Of a stretch of DNA of 64,000 nt, positions 55,398 through 64,000 are shown one piece after another. The translations under genes were made by a program, and so were the position numbers. Origin of the DNA: Ardenticatenaceae bacterium (GTDB lineage: Bacteria; Chloroflexota; Anaerolineae; Promineifilales; Promineifilaceae); assembly GCA_011525915.1 (NCBI GenBank), contig WYBM01000021.1, positions 62,001 through 126,000 of the forward strand, written 5' to 3'. Each line of letters starts with the position of its first letter. Positions within the stretch are counted from its first letter, which is position 1. Below the pieces are notes generated by a model that saw nothing but the letters and a program-made list of their open reading frames with translations, was not told the DNA's origin and did not search any database.

Positions 55398-55451
55398 GTT
55401 GTAAAGGGGTAGGCCACACGTAGAGAACCTGCCCCTTGCAACCTACCCCTT
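55398..55451 (+). promoter_or_regulatory. holA leader with two competing hairpins
   Basis: Arm A (GTTGTAAAGGGGTAGG, 55398-55413) can pair with arm B (CCTGCCCCTTGCAAC, 55428-55442, imperfect) or arm C (CCTACCCCTT, 55442-55451, ten perfect pairs). B and C are tandem near-copies. Arm C ends six bases before the holA ATG, so A-C pairing would hide the start region. Confidence 0.45.
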
Positions 55452-55456
55452 GCCGC

Positions 55457-56410
55457 ATGTTTTACCTTTTTCACGGCGAAGATACCCACTCTCAACAGGA
55501 AGCCCTGGCCAAACTTCTGGCTAAAATGGATGATCCGGCGATGCTGGATTTGAATACCACCCGGTTAGAAGGGAATGTGACGCTGGCCGAGTTACAACAG
55601 GCTACGGCCGTCATGCCCTTCCTGGCTAAAGTGCGGCTGGTGATTGTGCGTGATCTTTTTGCCGCCAGGCCGGATAAGGCGTTTATGGAGCAGTTGGCAG
55701 CCTACCTGCCGCAGTTGCCAGAGACAACCCGCCTCTTTTTTCTGGAATCGAAGGTGCTGCCGGCCAACCACGCCATCCTCAAGCTGGCAGAACAGGCCGA
55801 AGGTGGTTACGTGAAGCGGTTTGATAGGCCAGAGGGGAGCGCCCTGGAACGATGGATTCGGGAGCAGGTGGCAGCGCGGCACGGCCGTGTTCACCCCCAT
55901 GCCGTCCAGTTGTTGGCTGCCAACGTGGGCAGCAACCTGCAAATTTTGGCCCACGAGCTGGATAAGCTGGTTTTATACAAAGGTGACGACGGGGAAATTA
56001 GTGCCGCAGATGTCACACTGCTCAGCCCTTATGTGGCCGAAGCCAGTATCTTTGAGTTGGTAGACGCCCTGGGCAGCCGCAACAGTAAACGTGCCTCCTT
56101 GCTTTTACAACAAAAGTTTATGGAGGGCGCCGATCCGTTTTATCTTTTTACTATGATTGTGCGCCAGTTTCGCCTGCTTATTCAGGTGAAAGAACTGGCC
56201 GAAACAGGCAAACGTCCCCCTACCATTGGTCAGGAGCTAAAACTACACAGCTTTGTTGTTGGTAAGCTTTACCAGCAGAGCCAGGGATTTAGTATGGCTC
56301 AACTTGAGCAAATTCACCGCCACCTGCTGGATATTGACGTAGGCAGTAAAACGGGCCGTCATGATATGCTTACGGCGCTTAATCTTCTGGTGGCCAGCCT
56401 GACCCTGTAA
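55457..56410 (+). CDS. holA: DNA polymerase III, delta subunit
   Basis: 317 residues. MFYLFHGEDTHSQQEALAKL, then RLVIVRDLF, PETTRLFFLESKVL and a helical C-terminus (PFYLFTMIVRQFRLLIQVKE, GRHDMLTALNLLVASL). HolA opens the sliding clamp as part of the clamp loader. The ATG at 55457 fits the family N-terminus, with no visible ribosome site. An in-frame TTG at 55436 is less likely. Confidence 0.92.
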   Translation: MFYLFHGEDTHSQQEALAKLLAKMDDPAMLDLNTTRLEGNVTLAELQQATAVMPFLAKVRLVIVRDLFAARPDKAFMEQLAAYLPQLPETTRLFFLESKVLPANHAILKLAEQAEGGYVKRFDRPEGSALERWIREQVAARHGRVHPHAVQLLAANVGSNLQILAHELDKLVLYKGDDGEISAADVTLLSPYVAEASIFELVDALGSRNSKRASLLLQQKFMEGADPFYLFTMIVRQFRLLIQVKELAETGKRPPTIGQELKLHSFVVGKLYQQSQGFSMAQLEQIHRHLLDIDVGSKTGRHDMLTALNLLVASLTL

Positions 56411-56443
56411 GCTGTGCCTGTGTATAAAAAATGAGGTTGTTTC

Positions 56444-56884
56444 ATGCGTCGAGATTGGCAATTGCGTCTGATCCAACCCCTGGCGGTGGCCGGGTTGCTT
56501 ATAGCTTATTATCTGCTGCTCTTTCACAACGGCGTCTTAATCGCTGCCTGTACTGGTTCTGGATGGGATGATTGTGGGGCGGTCAGCGGGCCTTCTGCCC
56601 CCTATGCTGCTGTTGGCCCCGTTCCTGTAGCGCTCATTGGCTGGGTGGGGTATGCCATACTCTTTTTGTTGACCTGGTTGAAGGATTGGCAGCCCTTACG
56701 CGAGCGCTATTTGCCGGAACTGGTAGCGGGCACGGCCGTATTGGGTTTTGTTTTTACGTTAGGGCTGACCGCGCTGGAAGCATTTGTCATCCATGCCTTT
56801 TGCCGGTATTGTCTGCTTTCGGCTGCGTTGATCACAGTGATCTTTGTCTTATCCCTGAGCTATTTGCGTCATTTTGAGGAGTGA
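56444..56884 (+). CDS. VKOR-family disulfide-forming membrane protein
   Basis: 146 residues with four TM helices. The loop pair Cys36/Cys44 (AACTGSGWDDCGAVSG) and the quinone-side CXXC, Cys120/Cys123 (FCRYC), are the VKOR pattern. Such proteins pass electrons from exported disulfide-forming partners to quinone. No fused or adjacent thioredoxin partner is visible. It lies in the holA-VKOR-CBS run. Confidence 0.85.
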   Translation: MRRDWQLRLIQPLAVAGLLIAYYLLLFHNGVLIAACTGSGWDDCGAVSGPSAPYAAVGPVPVALIGWVGYAILFLLTWLKDWQPLRERYLPELVAGTAVLGFVFTLGLTALEAFVIHAFCRYCLLSAALITVIFVLSLSYLRHFEE

Positions 56885-56923
56885 CAGGCTCCTGAGAAGA
56901 TGCTGATTGGTAAGGAGAGTATG

Positions 56924-57388
56924 ATGAGATTGGAATTGGTAAAGGATTGGATGGCGCGTGAGGTGATTACCCTATCTCCAGAGGTTGGTGTGTTAGAAGC
57001 CGGCAACCTGATGCGGCAGAAGAATGTGCGGCGTTTGCCGGTGGTGCAGCACGGCCGTCTGGTGGGCATTATTACGTATGGTGACGTGCGCGAAGCCAAG
57101 CCCTCTACCACCAGCAGCCTGAGCGCCTGGGAGGTGAATTACTTGTTGGCCCGCCTTACCGTGGGTGAGATCATGACCGCCAACCCACTGACCATTTCCC
57201 CGGAAGCCACCATTGGCGAGGCAGCGCACCTGATGTATACACACAAAGTCAGCGGCCTGCCGGTGTTGAACGCCAATCAGGAGTTGGTGGGTATTCTTAC
57301 AGAGTCAGACATCTTCCGCATGGTGGTGCATGATTGGACAAAAGCGCAGGAAGGGCCAACCTCCCCGTATGCCCACTATGAAAGCTAA
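56924..57388 (+). CDS. Protein with paired CBS domains
   Basis: About 154 residues: two CBS domains (MAREVITLSPEVGVLEAGNL, VGIITYGDVREA; VGEIMTANPLTISPEATIGE, GILTESDIFRMVV). CBS pairs bind adenine nucleotides and sense energy state. The second of two tandem ATGs (56921/56924) is best placed after AAGGAG. Confidence 0.88.
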   Translation: MRLELVKDWMAREVITLSPEVGVLEAGNLMRQKNVRRLPVVQHGRLVGIITYGDVREAKPSTTSSLSAWEVNYLLARLTVGEIMTANPLTISPEATIGEAAHLMYTHKVSGLPVLNANQELVGILTESDIFRMVVHDWTKAQEGPTSPYAHYES

Positions 57389-57442
57389 CCACCTAAAAGG
57401 CAAAGGGTTCGTTCAAAAACAACGTTGGACGTTTGCCAGGTC

Positions 57443-57504
57443 ATCAGTTATCAGTGCCCAGTCATCAGTCCAGAAGAACCCCCAACTGATCACTGACAAC
57501 TGAT
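57443..57504. repeat. TCAGT-rich nested inverted repeat between CBS and DUF58 genes
   Basis: Outer arms ATCAGTTATCAGTG (57443-57456) and CACTGACAACTGAT (57491-57504) match at 13 of 14 positions; inner arms CAGTCATCAGT (57460-57470) and ACTGATCACTG (57485-57495) at 10 of 11. The convergent gap 57389-57575 has no gene. Weakly matching outer pieces (GGGTTCGTT near 57404, complement near 57540) may mark the ends of a decayed element. Confidence 0.5.
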
Positions 57505-57575
57505 TGCTGATCACTTTAAAACACGAGGTTCATCGTAAACGAGCCCAAAGTACCCCGGCTGCTTTGATACTTCTC

Positions 57576-58844
57576 TCATGAGACCTCTACTGCTTTGCCC
57601 AGTGGGGTGATCCTTAGTTTTGTTTTTTGGTGGGGCACACTATCTGGCAAGCCAATATCCCCTTGATGAATGACCAGGCAATTCAGCCCCAGGTGATGCA
57701 CGGCATCACGAATGAGGTGGGGGCTTCCATGCCCCCCAAAGCTGGGCCTGTCTAGCAAAACGACGGTGCTTTCAATGCCTTGCTGGGCCAGGTGTAAGAG
57801 TTGGGGAATCCAGGAGGCGTCAGCAGCGGGCGTAATAAGTATGGCCGCGCTGCCACGGTTGACGATACGGCCCAGATCATACAGGGCGGCTGTCAGATCG
57901 GTTTGGCCGTCGGCCCGAATGAGGGCCAGTGCCCGCAAGATGCGCCAGAGTTGGCCCTGACCCTGCCCAGCGGGAATAGTAGTGGGCCTACGGCCGTAAC
58001 CAGCAAACCCTACGGCCCGGTTTTGGCGCTGTGCCCTGGCAGCCAGGGCCGCAGCCATCAACACCATCTGCTCTTCAGTGCCCATCATGCCGCGGCCAAC
58101 CTGGGCACTGGCCTGCATGTCCAGCAATATCCAGATGTTCCCGGTTGCATCCAGGTCAAACTCGCGCACAAACAGTTCATCACGCCGGGCCGTTGTGGGC
58201 CAGTGGATAAGGCGCAGGGCGTCACCAGGGGTGTACGGCCGTGTGGTGGCGGCGTTGAGGGTGGCGTGGTGGCTGCGCTGCCGGGCCCGTTTGCGCCCGC
58301 TGCTGTGCCCAGCCGGCAAGCTGATGGGCAGCCGGCTGTGAATAGGAGGGTGAATGATGATCTCATGGGTCTGGGGGTAGCGCCGGGTCATGATAAAGAT
58401 GCCAAAGGGATCACCCGTGCGAATAGACCAGGGGCCGATGAGGTATTGGCCGCGCTGCTGGCACACGGCCGTTTGCCGCCAGCGGTCTACACGCTCATTA
58501 CCGGGGCTGCGCACTACGGCGGCCTGGTAGCCAGGTACATTAGAGCCATCTACCACCTGAACCCACAGGGCAGGCACCAGGCTGTGATTCCATACTTCAA
58601 AGGTTTCGGCCAGGACATCACCCACGGCTACCCAATGAGATTCCGTCTGGCGTTTAGCCTCAAGCCCCTGGGCCAGGTACCATACCCACCCATAAGCCAC
58701 CACAAACATGCCGCCCAACCCCACCAGCAATGTGTTCCAGACGCGATCTGGCAAGACAAATGCAGCGATGAGCAAAACAAACAGCGAGAGAAGAGGCAGG
58801 CGCAGACGAAGTGTAATGTTAACCTTTGATGCGGCCGTATCCAT
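57576..58844 (-). CDS. DUF58 domain protein
   Basis: 422 residues with two N-terminal TM helices and the DUF58 core DALRLIHWPTTARRDELFVR, followed by IWILLDMQAS, a von Willebrand A-like strand. DUF58 proteins often partner with MoxR ATPases; none is visible here. An unknown maturation or surface function is inferred. It is downstream of egtD by 108 bases on the same strand. Confidence 0.85.
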   Translation of the reverse strand: MDTAASKVNITLRLRLPLLSLFVLLIAAFVLPDRVWNTLLVGLGGMFVVAYGWVWYLAQGLEAKRQTESHWVAVGDVLAETFEVWNHSLVPALWVQVVDGSNVPGYQAAVVRSPGNERVDRWRQTAVCQQRGQYLIGPWSIRTGDPFGIFIMTRRYPQTHEIIIHPPIHSRLPISLPAGHSSGRKRARQRSHHATLNAATTRPYTPGDALRLIHWPTTARRDELFVREFDLDATGNIWILLDMQASAQVGRGMMGTEEQMVLMAAALAARAQRQNRAVGFAGYGRRPTTIPAGQGQGQLWRILRALALIRADGQTDLTAALYDLGRIVNRGSAAILITPAADASWIPQLLHLAQQGIESTVVLLDRPSFGGHGSPHLIRDAVHHLGLNCLVIHQGDIGLPDSVPHQKTKLRITPLGKAVEVS

Positions 58845-58952
58845 CTGGTAATTGTGCCACAGGCCCGGCTGTTGGCAAGATGAAAGACAAAGCTGCCGTG
58901 ATTACCGTTAGAAACAGGCCGCCTGCCCTGGTGAGTGGCAAGAGGCAGCCTG

Positions 58953-59909
58953 TCAGGTACTGCATAGATAGTGTACGCTAAACAGGTTATCTGGATCGGT
59001 CCAGACGCGGGCCACACGCAAACCAGCCTGGGCCGCCAGATGGGCAAATTCGGCAGGCGTATATTTGTAAGAGGATTCTGTCCAGATACATTCTCCGGCA
59101 TCCAGGTGGATGGGGTGGTCGCTGAGGCGCACGGTTTGCTTTTTCCGGCTGACCAGGTGCATTTCCACACGGCCGTGTACCTCATCATAAAACGCGTCAT
59201 GGAAGAACTGGTCTAAGGCAAAGTCTGTGCCCAGGTCGCGGTTTAACCGGCGTAAGATGTTCAGGTTAAATGCGGCCGTAACCCCCTGAGCATCATTGTA
59301 CGCCGCGTGCAAAACCTGCCTGTCCTTTTTGGTATCTACGCCGATCAGGATGCCGCCAGTACGCCGGGCCACATGCCGCATGCGCCGCAAAAAGAGCATA
59401 GCCTCTGCCGGATGAAAATTGCCGATGGTCGAACCGGGAAAGAAGACCACCCGTTTATGTACCTCTTGGTCTGGTTGCGGCAGCGTAAAATTGGCCGTGT
59501 AGTCAGCACATACTGGCAGCACTTGTAAAGCCGGATACCGGGTCGCAATCCTTTCCGCCGAAGCCAGCAATGGTTCCCGTGAAATATCAATAGGTATATA
59601 GGCTGCCAGGTCAGGTAAATGCTGCAGCAGCGTTTCTGTTTTCAGGCTGCTGCCACTGCCATATTCAATCAACAGCGCCTGTTTGCCAATGAGGCTGGCC
59701 ATTTCGCCAACAGATGCTTGCATAATGGCCAGTTCTGTGCGTGTAGGGTAATACTCCTCTAGGTCTGTGATTTGTTCAAAGAGTTGGGACCCATAGTCAT
59801 CATAGAATAACTTGGCCGGCAGCTCTTTTTGTGGCTTTTTCAGCCCGGCTAACACTTCTTTTTCATGAGTGGTTGTGTCTGGATGGAAATCGAGTAGTTG
59901 TATAGACAT
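58953..59909 (-). CDS. egtD: L-histidine N-alpha-methyltransferase EgtD
   Basis: 318 residues. LPAKLFYDDYGSQLFEQIT, the SAM site LIEYGSGSSLKTETLL, YIPIDISREPL, FFPGSTIGNF and IGVDTKKD are EgtD-typical. It trimethylates histidine to hercynine, the first step of ergothioneine synthesis. It lies 59 bases after egtB on the same strand. The ATG at 59909 fits the family; the frame upstream overlaps egtB. Confidence 0.95.
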   Translation of the reverse strand: MSIQLLDFHPDTTTHEKEVLAGLKKPQKELPAKLFYDDYGSQLFEQITDLEEYYPTRTELAIMQASVGEMASLIGKQALLIEYGSGSSLKTETLLQHLPDLAAYIPIDISREPLLASAERIATRYPALQVLPVCADYTANFTLPQPDQEVHKRVVFFPGSTIGNFHPAEAMLFLRRMRHVARRTGGILIGVDTKKDRQVLHAAYNDAQGVTAAFNLNILRRLNRDLGTDFALDQFFHDAFYDEVHGRVEMHLVSRKKQTVRLSDHPIHLDAGECIWTESSYKYTPAEFAHLAAQAGLRVARVWTDPDNLFSVHYLCST

Positions 59910-59968
59910 GACAATAACCTGAGATTTGGAGATGAAAAGATAGGATCTCCACAATCCCTTAGCTTTCT

Positions 59969-61276
59969 TTATGCCGCTTTCGCCAGGCGGAAGCCCATAA
60001 ACTGCCAACGGGCATGCCCGGGAAAGAAGTTGCGGTAGGTAGGGCGAATATGGTTGGCCATAGTAGCGCAGGAACCACCGCGCAGCACAAACTGGTTGGC
60101 CATAAATTTGCCGTTGTATTCGCCGATGCTCCCCGGCGCGGGTTCGTAGCCGGGGTAAGGTGAGTAGTGACTGGCGGTCCATTCCCACACATCGCCGTAC
60201 ATTTGTGCCGGGAAAGCGGTGGGTGGTTCGTTGAGGGGAATCGGATGGTAGTGCCGGTCATCTACAAAATTGCCCTGAATAGGCAGCGGTTGGGCCGCAA
60301 TTTCCCATTCGGCTTCGGTGGGCAGACGCGCCCCGGCCCACCGGGCAAAAGCGTCAGCTTCATAGTAGCTGACATGTGTGACCGGCTCATCCAGGTCTAA
60401 TTCACGCAGGCCAGCCAGGGTGTAATGATACCATGTGCCGTCAACCTTCTCCCAGTATAGGGGTGCCTGCCAGCCGTTGGTCTGCACCGCATCCCACCCC
60501 ATAGAAAGCCACAGCAGCGTTTTTTCATAGCCACCATCCTGGATGAATTCCATGAATTCGCCGTTGGTGATAAGCCGGTTGGAAAGCTGGAAGCGTTCGG
60601 CAAAAACACGGTGGCGTGGTGCTTCGTTGTCAAAGATAAACCCGTCACCATGGTGGCCAATGTGGTACACGCCTGCCTCATAGGCAACCCAGCCTAATGT
60701 GGGGATACGGCCGTGCTTCACCGTTTTGTACGGCCGATACACCGGGTAAAGGGGGTTGATGGAAAAGTTGTACTTAATGTCTGTGAGCATCAATTCCTGA
60801 TGCTGCTGTTCATGGTTAAAGCCAATGTCCATAAGAGGGGTGATCTCCTGGGCAGTATCTTCATCTATTTTTTCCAGGAAATTGAGCATGTGTTCATCAA
60901 CGTAGCGCCGGTATTGATAAACGTCGGCGACGGTAGGCCGGCTGAGCAAGCCGCGATTGGCGCGTGTCCAGCGGTTGCCGGCCGAAACGTAGTAAGAGTT
61001 AAAGAGATAGGGGTAGGTTTCATTCAGCAGTTTGTAAGAGGGGTCATAGTCGCGGAGGAGAAAGGTCTCAAAGAACCAACTGACGTGCGCGATGTGCCAT
61101 TTGGTGGGGCTGACGTCTGGCATAGCTTGGATGATATAATCTTCGGTGACCAGCGGCTCACACAACTCCTCTGTGAATTGACGGATCTGCTGGTATTGTT
61201 GGGCCAGCGTGAAAACCTGGTCACTGCGATGTGCAGGCGTAGAGGCCTCTACCTTGCTCATGTTTAACAGGGTCAT
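59969..61276 (-). CDS. egtB: Hercynine oxygenase EgtB
   Basis: 435 residues: DinB-like N-terminal domain with iron ligands His64 (WHIAHVSWFFE) and His155/His159 (FNHEQQHQE), and a C-terminal formylglycine-enzyme-like domain (VTHVSYYEADAFARWAGARL, FVLRGGSCAT). EgtB joins hercynine to a thiol: gamma-glutamyl-cysteine in mycobacteria, free cysteine in some other lineages. No egtA, egtC or egtE is near, which favours the cysteine route, but they may lie elsewhere. AAGGAG precedes the ATG. Confidence 0.95.
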   Translation of the reverse strand: MTLLNMSKVEASTPAHRSDQVFTLAQQYQQIRQFTEELCEPLVTEDYIIQAMPDVSPTKWHIAHVSWFFETFLLRDYDPSYKLLNETYPYLFNSYYVSAGNRWTRANRGLLSRPTVADVYQYRRYVDEHMLNFLEKIDEDTAQEITPLMDIGFNHEQQHQELMLTDIKYNFSINPLYPVYRPYKTVKHGRIPTLGWVAYEAGVYHIGHHGDGFIFDNEAPRHRVFAERFQLSNRLITNGEFMEFIQDGGYEKTLLWLSMGWDAVQTNGWQAPLYWEKVDGTWYHYTLAGLRELDLDEPVTHVSYYEADAFARWAGARLPTEAEWEIAAQPLPIQGNFVDDRHYHPIPLNEPPTAFPAQMYGDVWEWTASHYSPYPGYEPAPGSIGEYNGKFMANQFVLRGGSCATMANHIRPTYRNFFPGHARWQFMGFRLAKAA

Positions 61277-61385
61277 ATGATAACTTCTCCTTTTCTGACA
61301 AACGTGCAGGTAAATAAAATATGCCCGTTAGACGGTACTAGAAATTATGTTCTTACGTCTGTAGGCTAACTCACAGACCGTTTAA

Positions 61386-61408
61386 AACCTGACAGAAGGT
61401 GTCAGGTT
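61386..61408. other. Perfect hairpin in the egtB-VOC divergent gap
   Basis: AACCTGACA (61386-61394), loop GAAGG, TGTCAGGTT (61400-61408). No T-run follows. It could be an operator or a small dispersed palindrome in the 187-base divergent region. Confidence 0.4.
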
Positions 61409-61463
61409 ACGGCCGTTAAAATTGTCCATGTTGATAAATTTGTAATCTCTCAGGAGGCAGTAA

Positions 61464-61853
61464 ATGATTTCACATTTGCAAATGATTACCATTTATGTCA
61501 GTGATTTGCCGCGCTCCCTCAAGTTTTACACCGAAAAACTGGGGTTTGTGCAAACGGCCGTGTTTGAAGACGGGGACACCAAAATGGCCTGGGTGGCGCC
61601 GGAACCGGTTTTAACCGTAGACCGGGCCACAGAAATTGGCCTGTGTGAAGTGGCGGAAACTGACCCGCGCATTGGGGCGGTGAGCGGCATGGTGTTCACC
61701 GCTACCGATATTGCCGCGACTTATGACGAGCTTAAAGCGAAAGGCGTTCATTTTACGAAAGAGCTTATTCGTCACCCCTATGGTCAGGGCGAAGGCGACC
61801 AAGAAGCCAACTTTGTAGACCCAGACGGTAACACGTTTTTACTGCATACGTAA
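61464..61853 (+). CDS. VOC (glyoxalase/bleomycin resistance) family protein
   Basis: 129 residues: MITIYVSDLPRSLKFYTEKL, FTATDIAATYDELKAKGVHF and FVDPDGNTFLLHT. VOC proteins bind a metal and act on diverse small molecules; the substrate is unknown. AGGAGG precedes the ATG. The SDR gene follows after 31 bases. Confidence 0.9.
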   Translation: MISHLQMITIYVSDLPRSLKFYTEKLGFVQTAVFEDGDTKMAWVAPEPVLTVDRATEIGLCEVAETDPRIGAVSGMVFTATDIAATYDELKAKGVHFTKELIRHPYGQGEGDQEANFVDPDGNTFLLHT

Positions 61854-61884
61854 ATGTATTGGCAAAGGCCAGTGAGGTAAAACA

Positions 61885-62724
61885 ATGGACGATGTGACGG
61901 AAAAAGTGGCCCTGGTAACAGGCGCCAGCCGGGGTGTAGGCAAGGGCATTGCCCTGGCGCTGGGGCAGGCCGGGGCCACCGTGTATGTTACTGGCCGCAC
62001 CATGATCCCCGGGCAAGGAGTAGATGGCATGCCCGGTACGGTGGCGGAAACGGCTGTTCTTGTGACCCAGGCTGGCGGCCGGGGTATTCCCGTGCGTTGT
62101 GACCATACAGTGGATGCTGACGTGGAAGCTCTGTTTGCTCAGGTGGAAGCAGAGCAAGGGCGGCTAGATGTGCTTGTTAACAATGTCTGGGGCGGCTATG
62201 AAGCTATTGAAAGTGAGGTCAACAGTTGGCTGGTGCCGTTTTGGGAACAACCCCTCCGTCGCTGGGATGCCATGTTTACGGCGGGCGTCCGGGCCCATTA
62301 TACGGCCAGCCGCCTGGGGGCGCGGCTCATGGTGCGGCAGGGCAGCGGCCTCATCGTTAACATCTCTTATTGGGCGGGGCAAACATATATGAACAACGTG
62401 CCTTATGGCGTTTCTAAATGCGCTACAGACCGGCTGGCGATGGACATGGCCCATGAATTAAGAGAGTATGGTGTCACGGCCGTGTCCCTTTACCCTGGTC
62501 TGGTACGTACGGAGCGGGTGTTGGCGGCGGCCGAATACTTTGATATGAGCAATGCTGAATCGCCGACGTTTACTGGCCGGGCCATCGTTGCCCTGGCAAG
62601 TGACCCTCATGTCATGGCCAAAACAGGTCAAGTTTTTGTAGCTGCCGATCTGGCGCTAGAATATGGCTTTACCGATATCAATGGACGGCAGGTACGGCCG
62701 TTGACGCTGGCGACAGCTTCCTGA
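61885..62724 (+). CDS. Short-chain dehydrogenase/reductase
   Basis: 279 residues. Cofactor motif VTGASRGVGKGIALALG, NNVWGG (in place of NNAG), catalytic Ser in VNISYW and YGVSK. The NVWGG variant and the short insert before the active site resemble DHRS1-like SDRs. Oxidoreductase with unknown substrate. Confidence 0.9.
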   Translation: MDDVTEKVALVTGASRGVGKGIALALGQAGATVYVTGRTMIPGQGVDGMPGTVAETAVLVTQAGGRGIPVRCDHTVDADVEALFAQVEAEQGRLDVLVNNVWGGYEAIESEVNSWLVPFWEQPLRRWDAMFTAGVRAHYTASRLGARLMVRQGSGLIVNISYWAGQTYMNNVPYGVSKCATDRLAMDMAHELREYGVTAVSLYPGLVRTERVLAAAEYFDMSNAESPTFTGRAIVALASDPHVMAKTGQVFVAADLALEYGFTDINGRQVRPLTLATAS

Positions 62725-62786
62725 GTTCACCATGACTCGGTTTTTAGCCTCAAAAGCAAAGCGGGCGTTAAGGAGATGGTTAAAGG

Positions 62787-63302
62787 ATGAAACTGGTAGA
62801 TTGTCGTGCCCAACTGGCGCAGCACGGGGAAGCCATTCGTGTGCTGGTGGCTTCTGTTTCTGAACAAGAAGCGCGCTGGAAGCCGGCGGGCGAAGAGTGG
62901 TCGGTGTTAGAAGTGGTCAATCATTTGTATGATGAGGAGCGTGAAGACTTCCGGCAGCGATTAGACATCTTGCTGCACCAGCCGCCAGACACGCCCTGGC
63001 CACCCATCAACCCGCAAGGGTGGGTGACCGAGCGCCGTTATAATGAACGAGATTTGAGTATGTCGCTGCAAAATTTCCTGACTGAACGGCAGCAGTCACT
63101 CAAGTGGCTGGATGGCCTGCAAGACCCCGATTGGCAGCGAGGGCAGACACACCCGGTGGCCGGCCTTTTCCGGGCGGGAGATATGCTGGCTGCCTGGGTG
63201 GCCCACGATGTGCTGCACCTGCGCCAGCTTGTGGCCCTGAAATGGGCGCTTACTGGGCAAATGACACAGCCGTATGCGGCTGCTTATGCTGGTGATTGGT
63301 AA
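62787..63302 (+). CDS. DinB-family protein
   Basis: 171 residues, four-helix DinB_2 fold. Metal ligands: His of VVNHLYDEE, then HDVLHLRQL. Family members are thiol-dependent transferases or of unknown activity. EgtB nearby contains the same fold, but the two are not obviously one pathway. Confidence 0.85.
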   Translation: MKLVDCRAQLAQHGEAIRVLVASVSEQEARWKPAGEEWSVLEVVNHLYDEEREDFRQRLDILLHQPPDTPWPPINPQGWVTERRYNERDLSMSLQNFLTERQQSLKWLDGLQDPDWQRGQTHPVAGLFRAGDMLAAWVAHDVLHLRQLVALKWALTGQMTQPYAAAYAGDW

Positions 63303-63355
63303 ACAATGTTTTGCCTTCCCCAGACTGATTTCATAGATAACAAAAGGGATCATCA

Positions 63356-64000
63356 TGAGCGAAACAAAATTGTTTAAGGATTATTACGATGAGGAACTGG
63401 CACGATGGCTGGCCGCCCGGATCACGGCCGTTCACCCCACTTTTGATGGCCAGGCCTTTGTGGCCCAGATCAGTCCACAGCTTGACGGCAAAGAGATGAA
63501 GGCCAGAACCTTGGTTTTTACGCAGGCCATGCGTGACCATTTACCGCCAGAGTACCCGGCTGCCTGGGCTGTTTTGCAAGCCACATTAGACGCAGAATTA
63601 ACAGAAACGCAGGGCGTTTTTAATGATGGCTGGCATTACTGGCCTGTGGCCCAATTTATTGAACTGTATGGTCTGGATGATTTTGACGTTTCCATGGCGG
63701 CCATGATGGAGATTACCAAACGACATACGGCGGAATTTGCCATACGGCCGTTTCTCGTTCGCTATCCTGACCGTACGCTGGCGGTGCTGCATGAGTGGGT
63801 GCACCATGAGAACCCCCATGTGCGCCGCCTGGTGAGTGAAGGCACACGACCACGCCTGCCTTGGGGGATGCGGCTGCACCAGTTCATAGCCGACCCCACG
63901 CCAACCCTGGCCTTGTTGGAAGCATTAAAGGATGATCCTGCCGAATATGTGCGCCGTTCTGTGGCCAACCACCTGAATGACATTACCAAAGATAACCCCA
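63356..64000 (+). CDS. DNA alkylation repair protein (AlkD/AlkC-like), cut by the window end
   Basis: The first 215 residues are visible and run to the last base. Helical HEAT-like repeats: VHHENPHVRRLVSEGTRPRL, then PWGMRLHQFI and YVRRSVANHLNDITKDNP, matching the AlkC/AlkD group of 3-methyladenine-type DNA glycosylases. The catalytic region cannot be judged because the 3' part is missing. The ATG follows AAGGGA. Confidence 0.8.

Overview
The window most likely comes from a filamentous member of the Chloroflexota (Anaerolineae/Caldilineae/Ardenticatenia-like). This is an inference from gene content; no rRNA marker is present. The pointers are several exported proteins with Pro/Thr-rich linkers (one ending in a short YLP-type tail), a DUF4012 protein, gingipain-type (C25) peptidases in a surface-glycan operon, a eukaryotic-type UDP-glucose pyrophosphorylase, a DUF6391 protein, large PAS-rich hybrid kinases and an egtB-egtD pair. 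The base composition is moderately GC-rich. The palindrome ACGGCCGT occurs about 110 times by hand count, far above chance, and acts as a genome signature. No rRNA, tRNA, CRISPR array, insertion sequence or phage module was seen.

Layout. (1) 24-4659, minus strand: an MFS transporter with a damaged 5' end, an anchored SH3 protein and a DUF4012 protein with its own promoter. (2) 4786-17425, minus strand: an almost gapless operon read from the right: small membrane protein, Wzc/CpsD-type tyrosine kinase, small membrane protein with a WTTATE domain, stand-alone PqqD/RRE protein, large PorU-like C25 peptidase, anchored WTTATE protein, C25 lipoprotein, DUF2723 membrane protein, flippase-like UPF0104 protein and GT2 glycosyltransferase. 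It looks like a surface assembly and maturation locus and is the best candidate here for an undescribed system. (3) 17440-21750: radA, then convergently a GH99-like/LysM protein and sppA. (4) 21991-26653, plus strand: rpsF-ssb-rpsR, a SurA-like foldase, a TrmH-type methyltransferase and an SGNH membrane protein. (5) 27463-32490: sucCD with a possible leader attenuator, a PTPS-related membrane protein and rsmD. (6) 32504-38076: punA, a Xer recombinase, a TPR protein, UGPase and UspA. (7) 38099-46841: two hybrid kinases, a C39-like/SH3 protein and an ECF sigma/anti-sigma pair. (8) 47062-57388: UbiA prenyltransferase, second TrmH-family enzyme, DUF711, membrane hybrid kinase, murE, DUF6391, holA, VKOR and a CBS protein. 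(9) 57576-64000: DUF58, egtD/egtB, VOC, SDR, DinB and a truncated DNA-alkylation-repair gene.

Two non-coding signals stand out. One is a 120-bp two-hairpin repeat present twice without gaps (22280-22399 and 54633-54752), with conserved stems and compensatory changes in the variable part. The other is the ACGGCCGT palindrome.
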